Made by a program: the position numbers and the translations under genes. Source: Sphingobacterium kitahiroshimense (GTDB lineage: Bacteria; Bacteroidota; Bacteroidia; Sphingobacteriales; Sphingobacteriaceae). Taken from it: 64,000 nt of DNA. The notes below the pieces were generated by a model, which saw nothing but the letters and a program-made list of their open reading frames with translations, was not told the origin of the DNA and ran no database searches. Where the stretch lies: assembly GCF_025961315.1 (NCBI RefSeq), contig NZ_JAOQNK010000001.1:4402001-4466000 (forward strand), read 5' to 3'. Below are positions 1-8,580 of this stretch, piece by piece. How positions within the stretch are numbered: position 1 is the first letter of the stretch; every line of letters begins with the position of its first letter.

Positions 1-1
1 T

Positions 2-379
2 GCTAAAAGTGGTAGTGTGACTGCTGAAGCAGCGGGCTACTTAGCGCAGGTTAAAGCTCGTGCAAATACAGAAGGTAAAACTGTTGCTCAATTTACTTCT
101 GATTTACAAGGTTTATCTGTTGATCTTTTTGTGAAAGAATGTTGGATTGAACGCTTGAGAGAATTTCCATTAGAGTTCAAGATGTGGGATGATATTGTAA
201 GGACGAAGATGTTTCCTGTTATCTCAACTACTGATGCTGGTAAAATAGATTTTGTACCCCTTATTGGTGCTAAAAATGCATCAGGTGCAGTATTTAAAGA
301 GTCTGATCTTTTGTGGCCTATATCACCGGATGAAATTCAAAGAAATAATAAACTAACGCAAAACGAAGGTTATAAATAG
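2..379 (+). CDS. SusD/RagB-like outer-membrane nutrient-binding protein, C-terminal fragment
   Basis: The reading frame is open from base 2, so only the last ~125 residues of a gene starting outside the window are seen. The pattern ..VKECWIERLREFPLEFKMWDDIVRTKMFP.. followed by a tail reading WPISPDEIQRNNKLTQNEGY is typical of the SusD C-terminus: the R-E-x-x-x-E-x-x-R-x-x-D-hydrophobic-x-R helix, then 'hPIP..E...N..L.QN.GY'. SusD proteins are surface lipoproteins that bind glycans and hand them to a SusC TonB-dependent transporter. An intrinsic terminator follows directly, and a GH76 mannanase gene comes next, so the substrate of the locus may be alpha-mannan. The N-terminus, lipobox and partner SusC lie outside the window. 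Confidence 0.88.
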   Translation, partial: AKSGSVTAEAAGYLAQVKARANTEGKTVAQFTSDLQGLSVDLFVKECWIERLREFPLEFKMWDDIVRTKMFPVISTTDAGKIDFVPLIGAKNASGAVFKESDLLWPISPDEIQRNNKLTQNEGYK

Positions 380-386
380 CATAATG

Positions 387-418
387 AGGCTGTCCAATCA
401 AATTGGACAGCCTTTTTT
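387..418 (+). terminator. Intrinsic terminator after susD-like gene
   Basis: A perfect 12-bp stem (387-398 with 402-413, AGGCTGTCCAAT / ATTGGACAGCCT) with a 3-nt loop runs into six Ts. It ends 12 bp before the next ATG (431), so the GH76 gene is either transcribed by read-through or has a promoter overlapping this hairpin. Confidence 0.85.
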
Positions 419-430
419 AAGGATCTAATT

Positions 431-1606
431 ATGAGAATATTTAGTTTTTACCTACTTTTTAGTATTACACTTTTGGCGAATGGTTTACAGGCACAGGAAA
501 AAGTACACTTTGATGTTGCAGCCGCGCAGACTATGAAACAGATTTATCATTTATTTGGAAATGTTGAAAACCAGCTTCTATTGGAAAGGTTTCCTTTTGA
601 TGAGGGTTTTAAAGCCGATTATTTGAATAACACCGAACAAGCATCGCAGCAAAAGAAATATGCTTATCTATGGCCTTTTTCGGGTAGTTTTTCAGCTGTT
701 AATGCTTTGATGGAGTTGCCGAAGAAAAAAAGGGAATATCAGAATATACTCGATCAAAAAGTATTGGTCGGCCTTGCGGGGTATCGTGATCAAAAACGTC
801 TTCCTGTGGGATATGCATCATACTTAAATAACGCTCCTGTTTCCGATCGCTTTTATGATGATAATATCTGGCTAGGTATTGATTTTACGGATAGTTATTT
901 GTTGACGAAAAAACAAGCGTATCTTACTAAAGCGAAGGAAGTGTGGGCGTTTGTGATGAGCGGTGAAGACGACCTACTTGGTGGTGGTATCTACTGGTGT
1001 GAACAAAAAAAAGAATCTAAAAATGCATGTTCTAATGCTCCTGCGAGTGTATTTGCGCTTAAGATGTATGAAGCAACGAACGATAACCATTATTTGGAAG
1101 AGGGCAGGAGACTTTACCATTGGACCAAAGAAAAATTAGAAGATCCTAATGATGGCCTTTTTTGGGATAATATGAGTTTAAATGGACATATAGATAAAGC
1201 AAAATACTCTTATAATTCGGGTCAGATGTTGCAAGCAGCGGCTTTATTGTACCGGTTGACTCAGGAGAAGCAATATTTGATGGATGCTCAAAAGCTCGGA
1301 GAAGCCTGTTATTCTTATTTTTTTCAAGATGTCACAGGACAAGAATTTAAATTGTTAAAAAACAGCAATCTATGGTTTCATGCTGTGATGATGCGGGGAT
1401 TTATCAGTCTATTTGAACAAGATCATAATCCTAAGTATTTGGCAGTTTTTGCTCATAATCTGCAATATGCCTGGAACTATATGCGGGATGAAAAAGGTTT
1501 GTTCTATACGGACTGGACACTTAAAGATAGGAAGGAAACGAAAGGGTTGCTAGATCAGTGTGCATTTGTAGAGATGTATGCGCGACTGGCAAAACTTGGA
1601 TACTAA
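431..1606 (+). CDS. Glycoside hydrolase family 76 protein (endo-alpha-1,6-mannanase type)
   Basis: This 391-aa protein starts with a secretion signal (residues 1-22, ending LQAQ). It has the GH76 (alpha/alpha)6-barrel pattern: a YDDNIWLGIDF motif with the paired catalytic aspartates at residues 143-144, then GGGIYWCE (~184-191), SNAPASVFALKMYE, and YSYNSGQMLQAAALLYRLT. GH76 enzymes cleave the alpha-1,6-mannan backbone of yeast mannans and related glycans. The gene lies just downstream of a SusD-like gene and is convergent with an M60 peptidase. That grouping fits a mannoprotein-degrading locus, which is an inference. The N-terminus looks like a type I signal with no lipobox cysteine, so the product is probably periplasmic. 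Confidence 0.88.
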   Translation: MRIFSFYLLFSITLLANGLQAQEKVHFDVAAAQTMKQIYHLFGNVENQLLLERFPFDEGFKADYLNNTEQASQQKKYAYLWPFSGSFSAVNALMELPKKKREYQNILDQKVLVGLAGYRDQKRLPVGYASYLNNAPVSDRFYDDNIWLGIDFTDSYLLTKKQAYLTKAKEVWAFVMSGEDDLLGGGIYWCEQKKESKNACSNAPASVFALKMYEATNDNHYLEEGRRLYHWTKEKLEDPNDGLFWDNMSLNGHIDKAKYSYNSGQMLQAAALLYRLTQEKQYLMDAQKLGEACYSYFFQDVTGQEFKLLKNSNLWFHAVMMRGFISLFEQDHNPKYLAVFAHNLQYAWNYMRDEKGLFYTDWTLKDRKETKGLLDQCAFVEMYARLAKLGY

Positions 1607-1610
1607 TAAA

Positions 1611-1640
1611 AAAATAGGCTGATTATATCAGCCTATTTTT
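1611..1640. terminator. Bidirectional terminator between GH76 and M60 genes
   Basis: A perfect 13-bp stem (1611-1623 with 1627-1639, AAAATAGGCTGAT / ATCAGCCTATTTT) has a 3-nt loop. It is flanked by A-rich sequence on the left and T-rich sequence on the right, so it can stop both the plus-strand GH76 gene (ends 1606) and the minus-strand M60 gene (ends 1649). Confidence 0.85.
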
Positions 1641-1648
1641 TTATTAAA

Positions 1649-3457
1649 TTATAATACATTGATTCTTTTTCCATCCCATCCCACAGCCTTGACCTGTGTT
1701 GTACCTTTTGGAGTATGAACGGTTGTGCTGGAGACGTCATTAGACCCAGCTCCTACAAATGCAATTTTTACAAGTTTATCACCTGCATAGGTTTCAAATG
1801 CTACAGCATTTTTCCAAGCGCTGTTTTGAACAATGATTTTATCTTCTCTTTTCTCGAAACCAGAACCTTCGATCCCGTTTAAGGGCAGTCTATTTTTATA
1901 AATTGAAGTGCTGTTTGCAGTAATATAATGTAATACCGGTGTGGAAGGTTTCTTATACTTAGATGCATACTGTTTTACGGCTGCAATATCAGCTGCTGTG
2001 ATGGTCATCTGTGCGCAGGTATAATCATCTACCCAAAGGTCAATAGGGATAAGCATTCCAGACTGTTCAAAGAAATCTGTGAGATCTAATTTTGATGCAT
2101 CACATGCGTTTTTGATAAACTCGAGCTGGTAGTATGCGTCTTGTTTAGTTGCTGTTGCTGGAGCATTAATTGCTTTCGTGAAGATATCACCATAAAAGTT
2201 TTTGTTCTCCCATGAATTTCCTTTTCCTGCGACATTGAAGTACAGCTGTAATTGCCAAAGTGGAACTAGTTTTACGAAGTGATCTCCGCCCCAATCACGT
2301 GGACGTTGGCGATCCCACCTGTCTGGGCCTGCTTGTGTTAACCAGGGTTGACGGTGTACAAATGCAGATTCCATATAAGCAGTGATACGGCCTCCAATTT
2401 TAGGTTCATCATAGTCTTTTAAGCGTTCTCGTTCTAATTTGGGACTATGGCTGTTATACGTATATTGTGTCCATACGGAATAGATGTTATTGGTTACCTC
2501 TGTTGTACCTACCCATTTCATATTAGGCCTTACTTGGTTGACATGACCAAACTCATGCGCTACTCCCCAAGAATTTTTCCTAAGATTAGCCACATTTGCG
2601 ACATCTTTCATGGTATTATCGTGAAATGCGGCGCCGATACCATCTGCATGCATAAATCCTTGCCAGATAACACGGCCAAACATTCTGTTCTTCGGAATTC
2701 TTTTTGTTTGTGTCAACCCCATGATTTGGTGCTGGATACCAATAATTGAATCATAAAGTTGGATCAGTTCTACGCCTTGATGGGGTGCATTTTCTTGTAA
2801 TGATTTGACCGAATATGCAAGTTGTACTTGTTTTCCTACAATATCTAAGATGGGTCCAGAAGCATTTGCTAGCATACGATCCCAATCTTTATTGGTATGC
2901 TTACCTCGTTCAAATACATCATTCACTTTTCCACCTAGTATGTGAATGTTGATCTTTTTTGAAGATACTTTGTCTTCTGTGAAATATTGAATGTAAGCAT
3001 TTCCTTTATTTTCAATTTTCAAAGCATTATAGCCTTCTTTTAGATTGTAGTCTTTTTGTTTGAAGTTTTTATCATCCCAGTTTGTTACGCGTAGCGCAAT
3101 AGGGCTTCCATTGGTCTTTCCAACCCATACAATAGCTTCATCTCCTGCTGTGAAGTAAATACCAGTAGGATTTTCATATTGGGAGTAAGGGCTTGTTTTA
3201 AGTCGCTTGCTTAGGCTATTGGGAGATTGATAATTTGTATAAGCGCGTAAACGTTTTTGAATGGGGTAAGATCCCTCTTTTAATTGTCTAGCAGTCTGCT
3301 TTAATATCAAATTATTGATATTTTCAATGTCCTGATCTCTGGCATTCTTTTTTAATTGACTGTAATCGTCTTTTGCAAATACTTGGCTATACTGTTGCTG
3401 AGCGTAAGACTGTACAGTTATTACAGTTATCAATAAAAAAGTAAATAGTTTATTCAT
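1649..3457 (-). CDS. M60-like (enhancin/mucinase-type) zinc metallopeptidase
   Basis: The 602-aa exported protein has a signal peptide at residues 1-20 (ending SYAQ). The zinc-binding HEFGH sequence is at 301-305 and a downstream glutamate in WVGTTEVTNN lies at ~320. This HExxH...E (gluzincin) arrangement with EVTNN is the signature of the M60-like family (PF13402). The N-terminal ~80-260 segment contains the beta-rich region (GIYFTAGDEAIVWVG) that precedes the catalytic part in this family. Family members cleave heavily O-glycosylated proteins. Next to a GH76 mannanase, a glycoprotein (mannoprotein) substrate is a reasonable inference. About 100 bp separate its start from the next minus-strand gene, and no clear terminator was found there. 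Confidence 0.85.
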   Translation of the reverse strand: MNKLFTFLLITVITVQSYAQQQYSQVFAKDDYSQLKKNARDQDIENINNLILKQTARQLKEGSYPIQKRLRAYTNYQSPNSLSKRLKTSPYSQYENPTGIYFTAGDEAIVWVGKTNGSPIALRVTNWDDKNFKQKDYNLKEGYNALKIENKGNAYIQYFTEDKVSSKKINIHILGGKVNDVFERGKHTNKDWDRMLANASGPILDIVGKQVQLAYSVKSLQENAPHQGVELIQLYDSIIGIQHQIMGLTQTKRIPKNRMFGRVIWQGFMHADGIGAAFHDNTMKDVANVANLRKNSWGVAHEFGHVNQVRPNMKWVGTTEVTNNIYSVWTQYTYNSHSPKLERERLKDYDEPKIGGRITAYMESAFVHRQPWLTQAGPDRWDRQRPRDWGGDHFVKLVPLWQLQLYFNVAGKGNSWENKNFYGDIFTKAINAPATATKQDAYYQLEFIKNACDASKLDLTDFFEQSGMLIPIDLWVDDYTCAQMTITAADIAAVKQYASKYKKPSTPVLHYITANSTSIYKNRLPLNGIEGSGFEKREDKIIVQNSAWKNAVAFETYAGDKLVKIAFVGAGSNDVSSTTVHTPKGTTQVKAVGWDGKRINVL

Positions 3458-3561
3458 CGTTATTGAATTGGTTTGAAGGTAATTTCAAATATAATCCAAA
3501 AGATAGCTTTATTTATAACCTTCATTTAAGACAAACGATTGTGTAATATAGGTTTTACTAT

Positions 3562-4278
3562 TTATAATTTTTTCCATATTTCTTCGGTTACCCACACGGA
3601 GTTTGAAAGTTGATATTTCACTCTTATCTGGTGGTCTTCTTCTGTTTTGGAATAAAATAAGATATTGGTTATCCCTTGCAGTGATTTATCATATGAATAA
3701 TCGATGTCTTCATATATCTGATTATTTAATGCTGTAAATCTACCTGATAATTGTTTGGATCCATTTGAACTGGTAATTATGAAGGATCGATCTGCGTTAT
3801 ATTCTTTTATATTGCCAAAAGAAGTTTTTCTCTTGGTACTGTGTTCTGTCCCATCGGATAGAATCCGAATGTTAGTGATTTCAAGAAGTTTCCATTTACC
3901 GACTAAAAGTTTATCAAATCCTGCTGAAACAATGACTTCTTCCAGTTGATTGGCGGGCCTTGGGATTAATTTTAAAGTTGTTATCTCGTGAGTAAGATCG
4001 CTGGTTTTTATAGTGAGCATGTTATAATTGAGATGCGATATTCGTATATTTTTACTTTGTGTATTTCCTAGACGTGCAATTCCATTTTCATCCGAAACGG
4101 TTCCATTATTTTCCTCTTCTAAAAATATACTTGCTTTGGGTATGGGGTTTGATGTTGTGGCATCAAGCAGAATAATTTTTTTTAATTGGGCTTGGCACAG
4201 ATGGGTGCAACATAAGTATATAATTAAAAAGCTTAGAAATACAAGTGTGCCTGAAGGCTGTTTTTGCAATGTGGTCAT
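3562..4278 (-). CDS. Carboxypeptidase-regulatory-like domain plus lipocalin-like domain protein
   Basis: This 238-aa protein has an N-terminal hydrophobic export signal (~10-30, ending CQAQ). Residues ~33-110 resemble the CarboxypepD_reg-like beta-sandwich seen at the start of SusC proteins (ATTSNPIPKASIFLEEENNGTVSDENG), followed by EEVIVSAG. From ~125 on it has LVGKWKLLEI, the usual opening of small lipocalin-like/DUF4488-type barrels. There is no SusC barrel, so it is not a TonB-dependent transporter. The function is not known. It is downstream of and on the same strand as the nrd operon, but the nrdF terminator separates them. Confidence 0.6.
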   Translation of the reverse strand: MTTLQKQPSGTLVFLSFLIIYLCCTHLCQAQLKKIILLDATTSNPIPKASIFLEEENNGTVSDENGIARLGNTQSKNIRISHLNYNMLTIKTSDLTHEITTLKLIPRPANQLEEVIVSAGFDKLLVGKWKLLEITNIRILSDGTEHSTKRKTSFGNIKEYNADRSFIITSSNGSKQLSGRFTALNNQIYEDIDYSYDKSLQGITNILFYSKTEEDHQIRVKYQLSNSVWVTEEIWKKL

Positions 4279-4341
4279 AATCGTCAGGTTTAGGTTATCT
4301 ACCTGTATGACTACGACGGATTCAATTAGTTTAAAATAAAA

Positions 4342-4370
4342 ATTCCCTTTACATAATCTGTAAAGGGAAT
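4342..4370 (-). terminator. Terminator of the nrd operon
   Basis: An 11-bp inverted repeat (4342-4352 with 4360-4370, ATTCCCTTTAC / GTAAAGGGAAT) is followed, on the minus strand, by TTTTTATTTTA. It lies 23 bp past the nrdF stop. Confidence 0.8.
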
Positions 4371-4392
4371 CGCTATAATGGAATTTAGATAG

Positions 4393-5379
4393 TTATACGT
4401 TGACCGTAGCATCCATTTTAAAATCGTCATCTTTCAGGTGTACGATTTCCATTGATTTTTCGTAGTTTGTTGATTTCTTCGAGAAGAAGTCATGTTGCGT
4501 TGTTTCTGTATTTAGGCCATTTAAAACAATTGGGTTCACCTGCTTCACTTCAAAGATCGGATCAAATCCAAGATTCATTAATGCCTTATTACCGTTGTAA
4601 CGAACATATTCTTTTACCTCTGCTGTTAAACCAACTTCGGTATAGATTTCTTCTGTATATTTCATCTCGTTATCGAACAATTCGTTCAATAAATTGATGA
4701 ATTTTTGTTTCACTTCTTCTTGATTTTTTAGTTTTTTGAAGACTTCTTGTGCCATTAATCCAACGAAAACACCGTGGATAGACTCATCCGCAATAATTTT
4801 TTTGATGATATCTGCTGAAGCAACCATTTGTCCTTGACCACATAACCACAATGGTAAGAAGAAACCTGAATAAAATAGAAATGACTCAAGAAGCACTGAA
4901 GCTGCCAGTGTCATAAATAATTCTTCATTTGTTGGATTCTTTTTGTCTAATACATGGTAATAAGAGTCAATGGTGGATGCTTTGAATTGCAAAAATTTAT
5001 TTTGTTCAACCCAACCAAAAATATCATTGATTTCGTTTGTAGTAGATACCGTTGTAAAAATAGTCGAATATGATTTTGCGTGGATCGCCTCCATCATACA
5101 CATATACGATAATACAGCCTTATTTTGTAACGATTCTGTATGTTCGATGATTTTTGGCATTCCTGTATGGCTCTGTAAAGTATCTAACAAAGTCAATCCG
5201 CCCAATGCTTTTTTGTAGCATTCTTTCATTTCCCAGCTTAATCCTTTCCAACTATCAATATCTTTTGAAGGGATATATTCGGTATCAATCCAGAATTGTC
5301 TAATATTTTGCTCCCAAAACATCAAGGCATAATCATTATCTGGCGTATTCCAGTTTACAGCAGTATATTGTTTACTCAT
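4393..5379 (-). CDS. nrdF: Class Ib ribonucleoside-diphosphate reductase beta subunit NrdF
   Basis: The 328-aa radical-generating subunit of ribonucleotide reductase. The dimetal ligands can be read directly: D66, E97, H100, E165, E199 and H202. The radical tyrosine is Y104 in the EAIHAKSY context, with the E-x2-H-x3-Y spacing of NrdF. NrdF uses a Mn- or Fe-activated tyrosyl radical to start ribonucleotide reduction in the partner NrdE. The gene is last in nrdH-nrdI-nrdE-nrdF. The flavodoxin NrdI in the same operon, together with the short length, marks it as class Ib rather than class Ia NrdB. A hairpin terminator follows. Confidence 0.93.
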   Translation of the reverse strand: MSKQYTAVNWNTPDNDYALMFWEQNIRQFWIDTEYIPSKDIDSWKGLSWEMKECYKKALGGLTLLDTLQSHTGMPKIIEHTESLQNKAVLSYMCMMEAIHAKSYSTIFTTVSTTNEINDIFGWVEQNKFLQFKASTIDSYYHVLDKKNPTNEELFMTLAASVLLESFLFYSGFFLPLWLCGQGQMVASADIIKKIIADESIHGVFVGLMAQEVFKKLKNQEEVKQKFINLLNELFDNEMKYTEEIYTEVGLTAEVKEYVRYNGNKALMNLGFDPIFEVKQVNPIVLNGLNTETTQHDFFSKKSTNYEKSMEIVHLKDDDFKMDATVNV

Positions 5380-5477
5380 TATTTTACAGCGAGAATTATT
5401 GAATGTATATGTTAATAGCGCAATTCAAAAGTTTTAATAACTTTTGAATTGCTTATGGGTTTTATTTTAAATGAAGT

Positions 5478-7583
5478 TTATGCTGAACAAGAAACACAAT
5501 CTTCAATAGATGACTTACGTGTACGCGTATAATACAATGATTTTAACCCTAATTTATGTGCATAAATGTAGTATCTAGATAGATCACGTGTATTATCTTT
5601 AGAATTTGTATGTAAAATAGTACTTACTCCTTGATCAATGTGACGTTGGATTACAGATACTAATTTAAGTACCTTGAATTGATCCATGTCGTATGCCGAT
5701 TTGAAGTAGAAGTAATTATCATTTGTCAAATAAGGCATTGGGTAATAGGTTGTACTATCTCCATATTCGCGAACTTCGATGATATCCACAATCGGCATAA
5801 CAGAGGCGGTTGCGTTCATGATATAAGATGTAGATTGGTTCGGTGCAATAGCCAGACGATATGCATGATAAATACCGTACTCTTGAACTTCTGCTTTCAA
5901 TTTTTCCCAATCTTCAATTGTTGGAATATGTACTCCTTCAAATAATTCTTTAACCTTATCTGTTTTTGGCAAATAATCGCGTTCTGTATATGTGTTGAAA
6001 TATGATCCATCTGCATAAGCTGACTTTTCAAATCCTACAAATGTTCTTTGACGGTCACGTGCGATTTCCATCGATGCTTCCAAAGAGTAGAAGTTCATCA
6101 TCATAAAGAATGCATTGGCAAAGTCTAATGCTTCCTCCGATTCGTACATAATAAAGCTTTTCGCTAAATAACCATGTAGATTCATAGCTCCAAGTCCTAC
6201 TGAATGTAATTCTTTATTTGCTTTGGCGATAGAAGGAACCATTTTGATATCTGTTACATCAGATACCATTGTTAAAGCACGCATTGCTAATTTAACAGAT
6301 TCTTTAACACGCTTATTATCCATTACGGTAGCAATATTCAAGGAACCTAAGTTACATGAGATACCATATTTGATTTGATCTTCTTCTCCGTAGATATTTA
6401 TTTCTGAAACTTCAGACACCTGCATGATCTCCGTACATAAGTTTGAGAATTTTACTTTACCAATGCCATTCAATGCATGAGCACGGTTGGTGTTTTCTTT
6501 GTAGAAGATATAAGGATAGCCGGACTCTTTTTGTGTCTGTGCAACCTTTACTAACATGTGACGGGCGTTGATTTTCTTTTTCTTGATATTCGGATTGGTA
6601 ATTAACTCTTCGTACATTTTGTCCATATCCATTTCATCCAATGGAATGCCGTATTCCAGCATCACAGTATGTGGATATATTAAGTAACAGGCTTCATCTT
6701 TTTCAGCCAATTCCATGAATTTATCAGGAATAATGATACCTATAGAAAGGGATTTGATACGTACTTTCTCATCCACATTGATTTTTTTACAGTCTAAGAA
6801 CTCTTCAATGTCAGCATGAAAAATGTTTAAGTATACAGCTCCAGCACCAGGACGCTGACCCAGTTGGTTGGCATATGAGAAAGTATCTTCCATGATTTTC
6901 ATGATTGGAAGAACACCTCCAGCGCGACCTTCAACTCCTTTGATGGCTTCGCCACGAGCACGAATTTTCGATATATTGAATGAAACTCCGCCTCCGATGG
7001 AAGATAATTTCATTGCTGAATCAACCGCATAGCCGATACCATTTAAATTGTCACCAATTTCATCTAAGAAACAAGAAACCAATTCTCCAGAACGTTTTTT
7101 ACCTGCATTTAAGAATGTTGGTGTTGCTGGTTGATATTCTTGATTGATGAATAATTCGGCATAAGCAATTGCTTTTTCTACACCTTCGTGACGCGCTAAA
7201 AATAAAGCTACTGCTACGACACGGTCTTCATAACGTTCTAAGAACTTTTCTCCAGAATCGTCTCTTAACGCATAGCTCTGGAAAAATTTAAACGCAGCCA
7301 TGAAAGAGGCAAAGCGGAATTTTTTTGCGAAAACAAAATTATAGACCGTTTCCATTTCTTCGTATGTAAACCATTCGTAGAAATTGATATAGTAATTTTG
7401 CTCAATTAAGTAATCGATTTTTTCTTTTAAAGTATAAAAGAACACCGTGTTCTTATTCACATACTCTAAAAAATAGGCACGTACGGCCTCTTTATCTTTA
7501 TGTAAGCTAAACTCGTCATCATGTTTAATCATGATTTCGTTGTTAAGCAATATCCAGTTTTTTGCTACCTCGTTTGCTACCAT
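5478..7583 (-). CDS. nrdE: Class Ib ribonucleoside-diphosphate reductase alpha subunit NrdE
   Basis: This 701-aa catalytic subunit reduces NDPs to dNDPs. The redox cysteines are C171 (LVSCFLDE) and C410 (GISCNLGSLNIA). The radical site is N381-x-C383-x-E385 (SNLCTEI), and the C-terminal shuttle pair is C696/C699 (DCVSCSA). The start at 7583 is supported by an N-terminus VAKNWILLNNEIMI that matches other NrdE proteins, although it overlaps the 3' end of nrdI by 41 nt. An internal ATG at 7532 would remove that conserved segment. It has no N-terminal ATP-cone, as expected for class Ib. Confidence 0.93.
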   Translation of the reverse strand: MVANEVAKNWILLNNEIMIKHDDEFSLHKDKEAVRAYFLEYVNKNTVFFYTLKEKIDYLIEQNYYINFYEWFTYEEMETVYNFVFAKKFRFASFMAAFKFFQSYALRDDSGEKFLERYEDRVVAVALFLARHEGVEKAIAYAELFINQEYQPATPTFLNAGKKRSGELVSCFLDEIGDNLNGIGYAVDSAMKLSSIGGGVSFNISKIRARGEAIKGVEGRAGGVLPIMKIMEDTFSYANQLGQRPGAGAVYLNIFHADIEEFLDCKKINVDEKVRIKSLSIGIIIPDKFMELAEKDEACYLIYPHTVMLEYGIPLDEMDMDKMYEELITNPNIKKKKINARHMLVKVAQTQKESGYPYIFYKENTNRAHALNGIGKVKFSNLCTEIMQVSEVSEINIYGEEDQIKYGISCNLGSLNIATVMDNKRVKESVKLAMRALTMVSDVTDIKMVPSIAKANKELHSVGLGAMNLHGYLAKSFIMYESEEALDFANAFFMMMNFYSLEASMEIARDRQRTFVGFEKSAYADGSYFNTYTERDYLPKTDKVKELFEGVHIPTIEDWEKLKAEVQEYGIYHAYRLAIAPNQSTSYIMNATASVMPIVDIIEVREYGDSTTYYPMPYLTNDNYFYFKSAYDMDQFKVLKLVSVIQRHIDQGVSTILHTNSKDNTRDLSRYYIYAHKLGLKSLYYTRTRKSSIEDCVSCSA

Positions 7584-7950
7584 CGCAGTTGTTCTTTATG
7601 ATGTCAATAAATTGGTTAATATCCTCCATTGTACCAGACAATTCAAATTTGAAAGCCAATGGGATGTCAAAGTCAGCTGAAATTTTATCAGCGGCAAGTC
7701 CAAAGTTCTGTCCCCAGTTGCGGTTCCCGCTCGAAGTGACCGAATATATTTTAGACGCGTTTGCTGTCATAAATATGCGTGTCGTTTCGGGCATTTGTCC
7801 GAAATTAGTTGTGAACGTTACGAGATGCCCCGATTCTTCAGCAATAAGATCTGCGGTTATTTTATGAGCATGCCAGCCTGTGATTTGGGTAAGCTTGTCC
7901 ATAAAACGTTGCACATTTCCAGTTTTGCTATCGTAATAAATATGTATCAT
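7543..7950 (-). CDS. nrdI: NrdI flavodoxin for class Ib RNR cofactor assembly
   Basis: The 135-aa flavodoxin-like protein has the FMN-phosphate loop near the start (DSKTGNVQRF, ~8-17) and a TTNFGQMPETTRIFM segment. NrdI supplies the oxidant that activates the metal-radical cofactor of NrdF. Gene order nrdH-nrdI-nrdE-nrdF and the 41-nt overlap with nrdE imply translational coupling. The length matches the NrdI family. Confidence 0.88.
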   Translation of the reverse strand: MIHIYYDSKTGNVQRFMDKLTQITGWHAHKITADLIAEESGHLVTFTTNFGQMPETTRIFMTANASKIYSVTSSGNRNWGQNFGLAADKISADFDIPLAFKFELSGTMEDINQFIDIIKNNCDGSKRGSKKLDIA

Positions 7951-7980
7951 GGATTATAAAAATTTGATACCAGATTATTA

Positions 7981-8214
7981 TTATAATGCGATCGCTCCTA
8001 ATTCTTCAGGCTTAAATCCAATGATACGGTGTTGAATTTCGTCATTTTCCAAAACGATTACGGTCGGAACTGTGCGAACTTTAAATTTTGCAGCTAAATC
8101 TGGTTGGTCAAATGGGTTGATAGACTCATATTTGATACCTTTTTGATCTAGATATGCAGATACTTGCGCACAAGGTGCACAATCGTTTTTCTCGAATTTG
8201 ATGATTCTTGCCAT
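7981..8214 (-). CDS. nrdH: NrdH-like glutaredoxin/thioredoxin-fold electron donor
   Basis: A 77-aa thioredoxin-fold protein with a CAPC redox pair at residues 12-15 and the cis-proline in RTVPTVIV (~49). It heads the nrdHIEF operon and is the expected dithiol reductant of NrdE. The name NrdH rests on size, the CxxC site and gene position. Sequence alone cannot separate NrdH from another small glutaredoxin. Thirty bp separate it from nrdI. Confidence 0.8.
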   Translation of the reverse strand: MARIIKFEKNDCAPCAQVSAYLDQKGIKYESINPFDQPDLAAKFKVRTVPTVIVLENDEIQHRIIGFKPEELGAIAL

Positions 8215-8580
8215 GATTATACTTAAATTTAAAAATCGCGCTTCCTAAAAGAAGGCGAGTTGAGTTGAATGATTTTAACAAGTTTGAGAAGCCTAATTTC
8301 CCAACTCTAACAAATATCATAAATTTAATTTGAAGCTGTAATTTGACTTTTCCACATTGGTGGAAAAAAATGATCGATATAGGGCTTTGCGCATGCGGAA
8401 TATTTGTATTCGCTTGGTTATCAATATTAATTTAATGTTGATAACTTTAGAAGATAGAAAATATCTGTATTTTAAGAATGTTTTTTTAGTCTAATATTTA
8501 TGTCATAAAGTGACTACACTTTCTTGGTTTAATCTAATTATTTACTATATTTTGACAGCTTATTATATTAAAATATATAT
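8215..8580. promoter_or_regulatory. Divergent intergenic region, nrdH(-)/S9 peptidase(+), with two palindromes
   Basis: This 366-bp AT-rich gap must hold promoters for the nrd operon (leftward) and the S9 peptidase (rightward). Two inverted repeats are visible: TTTTCCAC-ATTG-GTGGAAAA at ~8349-8368, and a near-perfect 13-bp pair at 8417-8429 / 8433-8445 (GTTATCAATATTA / TAATGTTGATAAC, one mismatch). Neither is followed by a T-run typical of terminators, so they may be operators. No clear NrdR-box pair and no complete TTG/TAnnTTTG promoter could be assigned. Confidence 0.45.
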
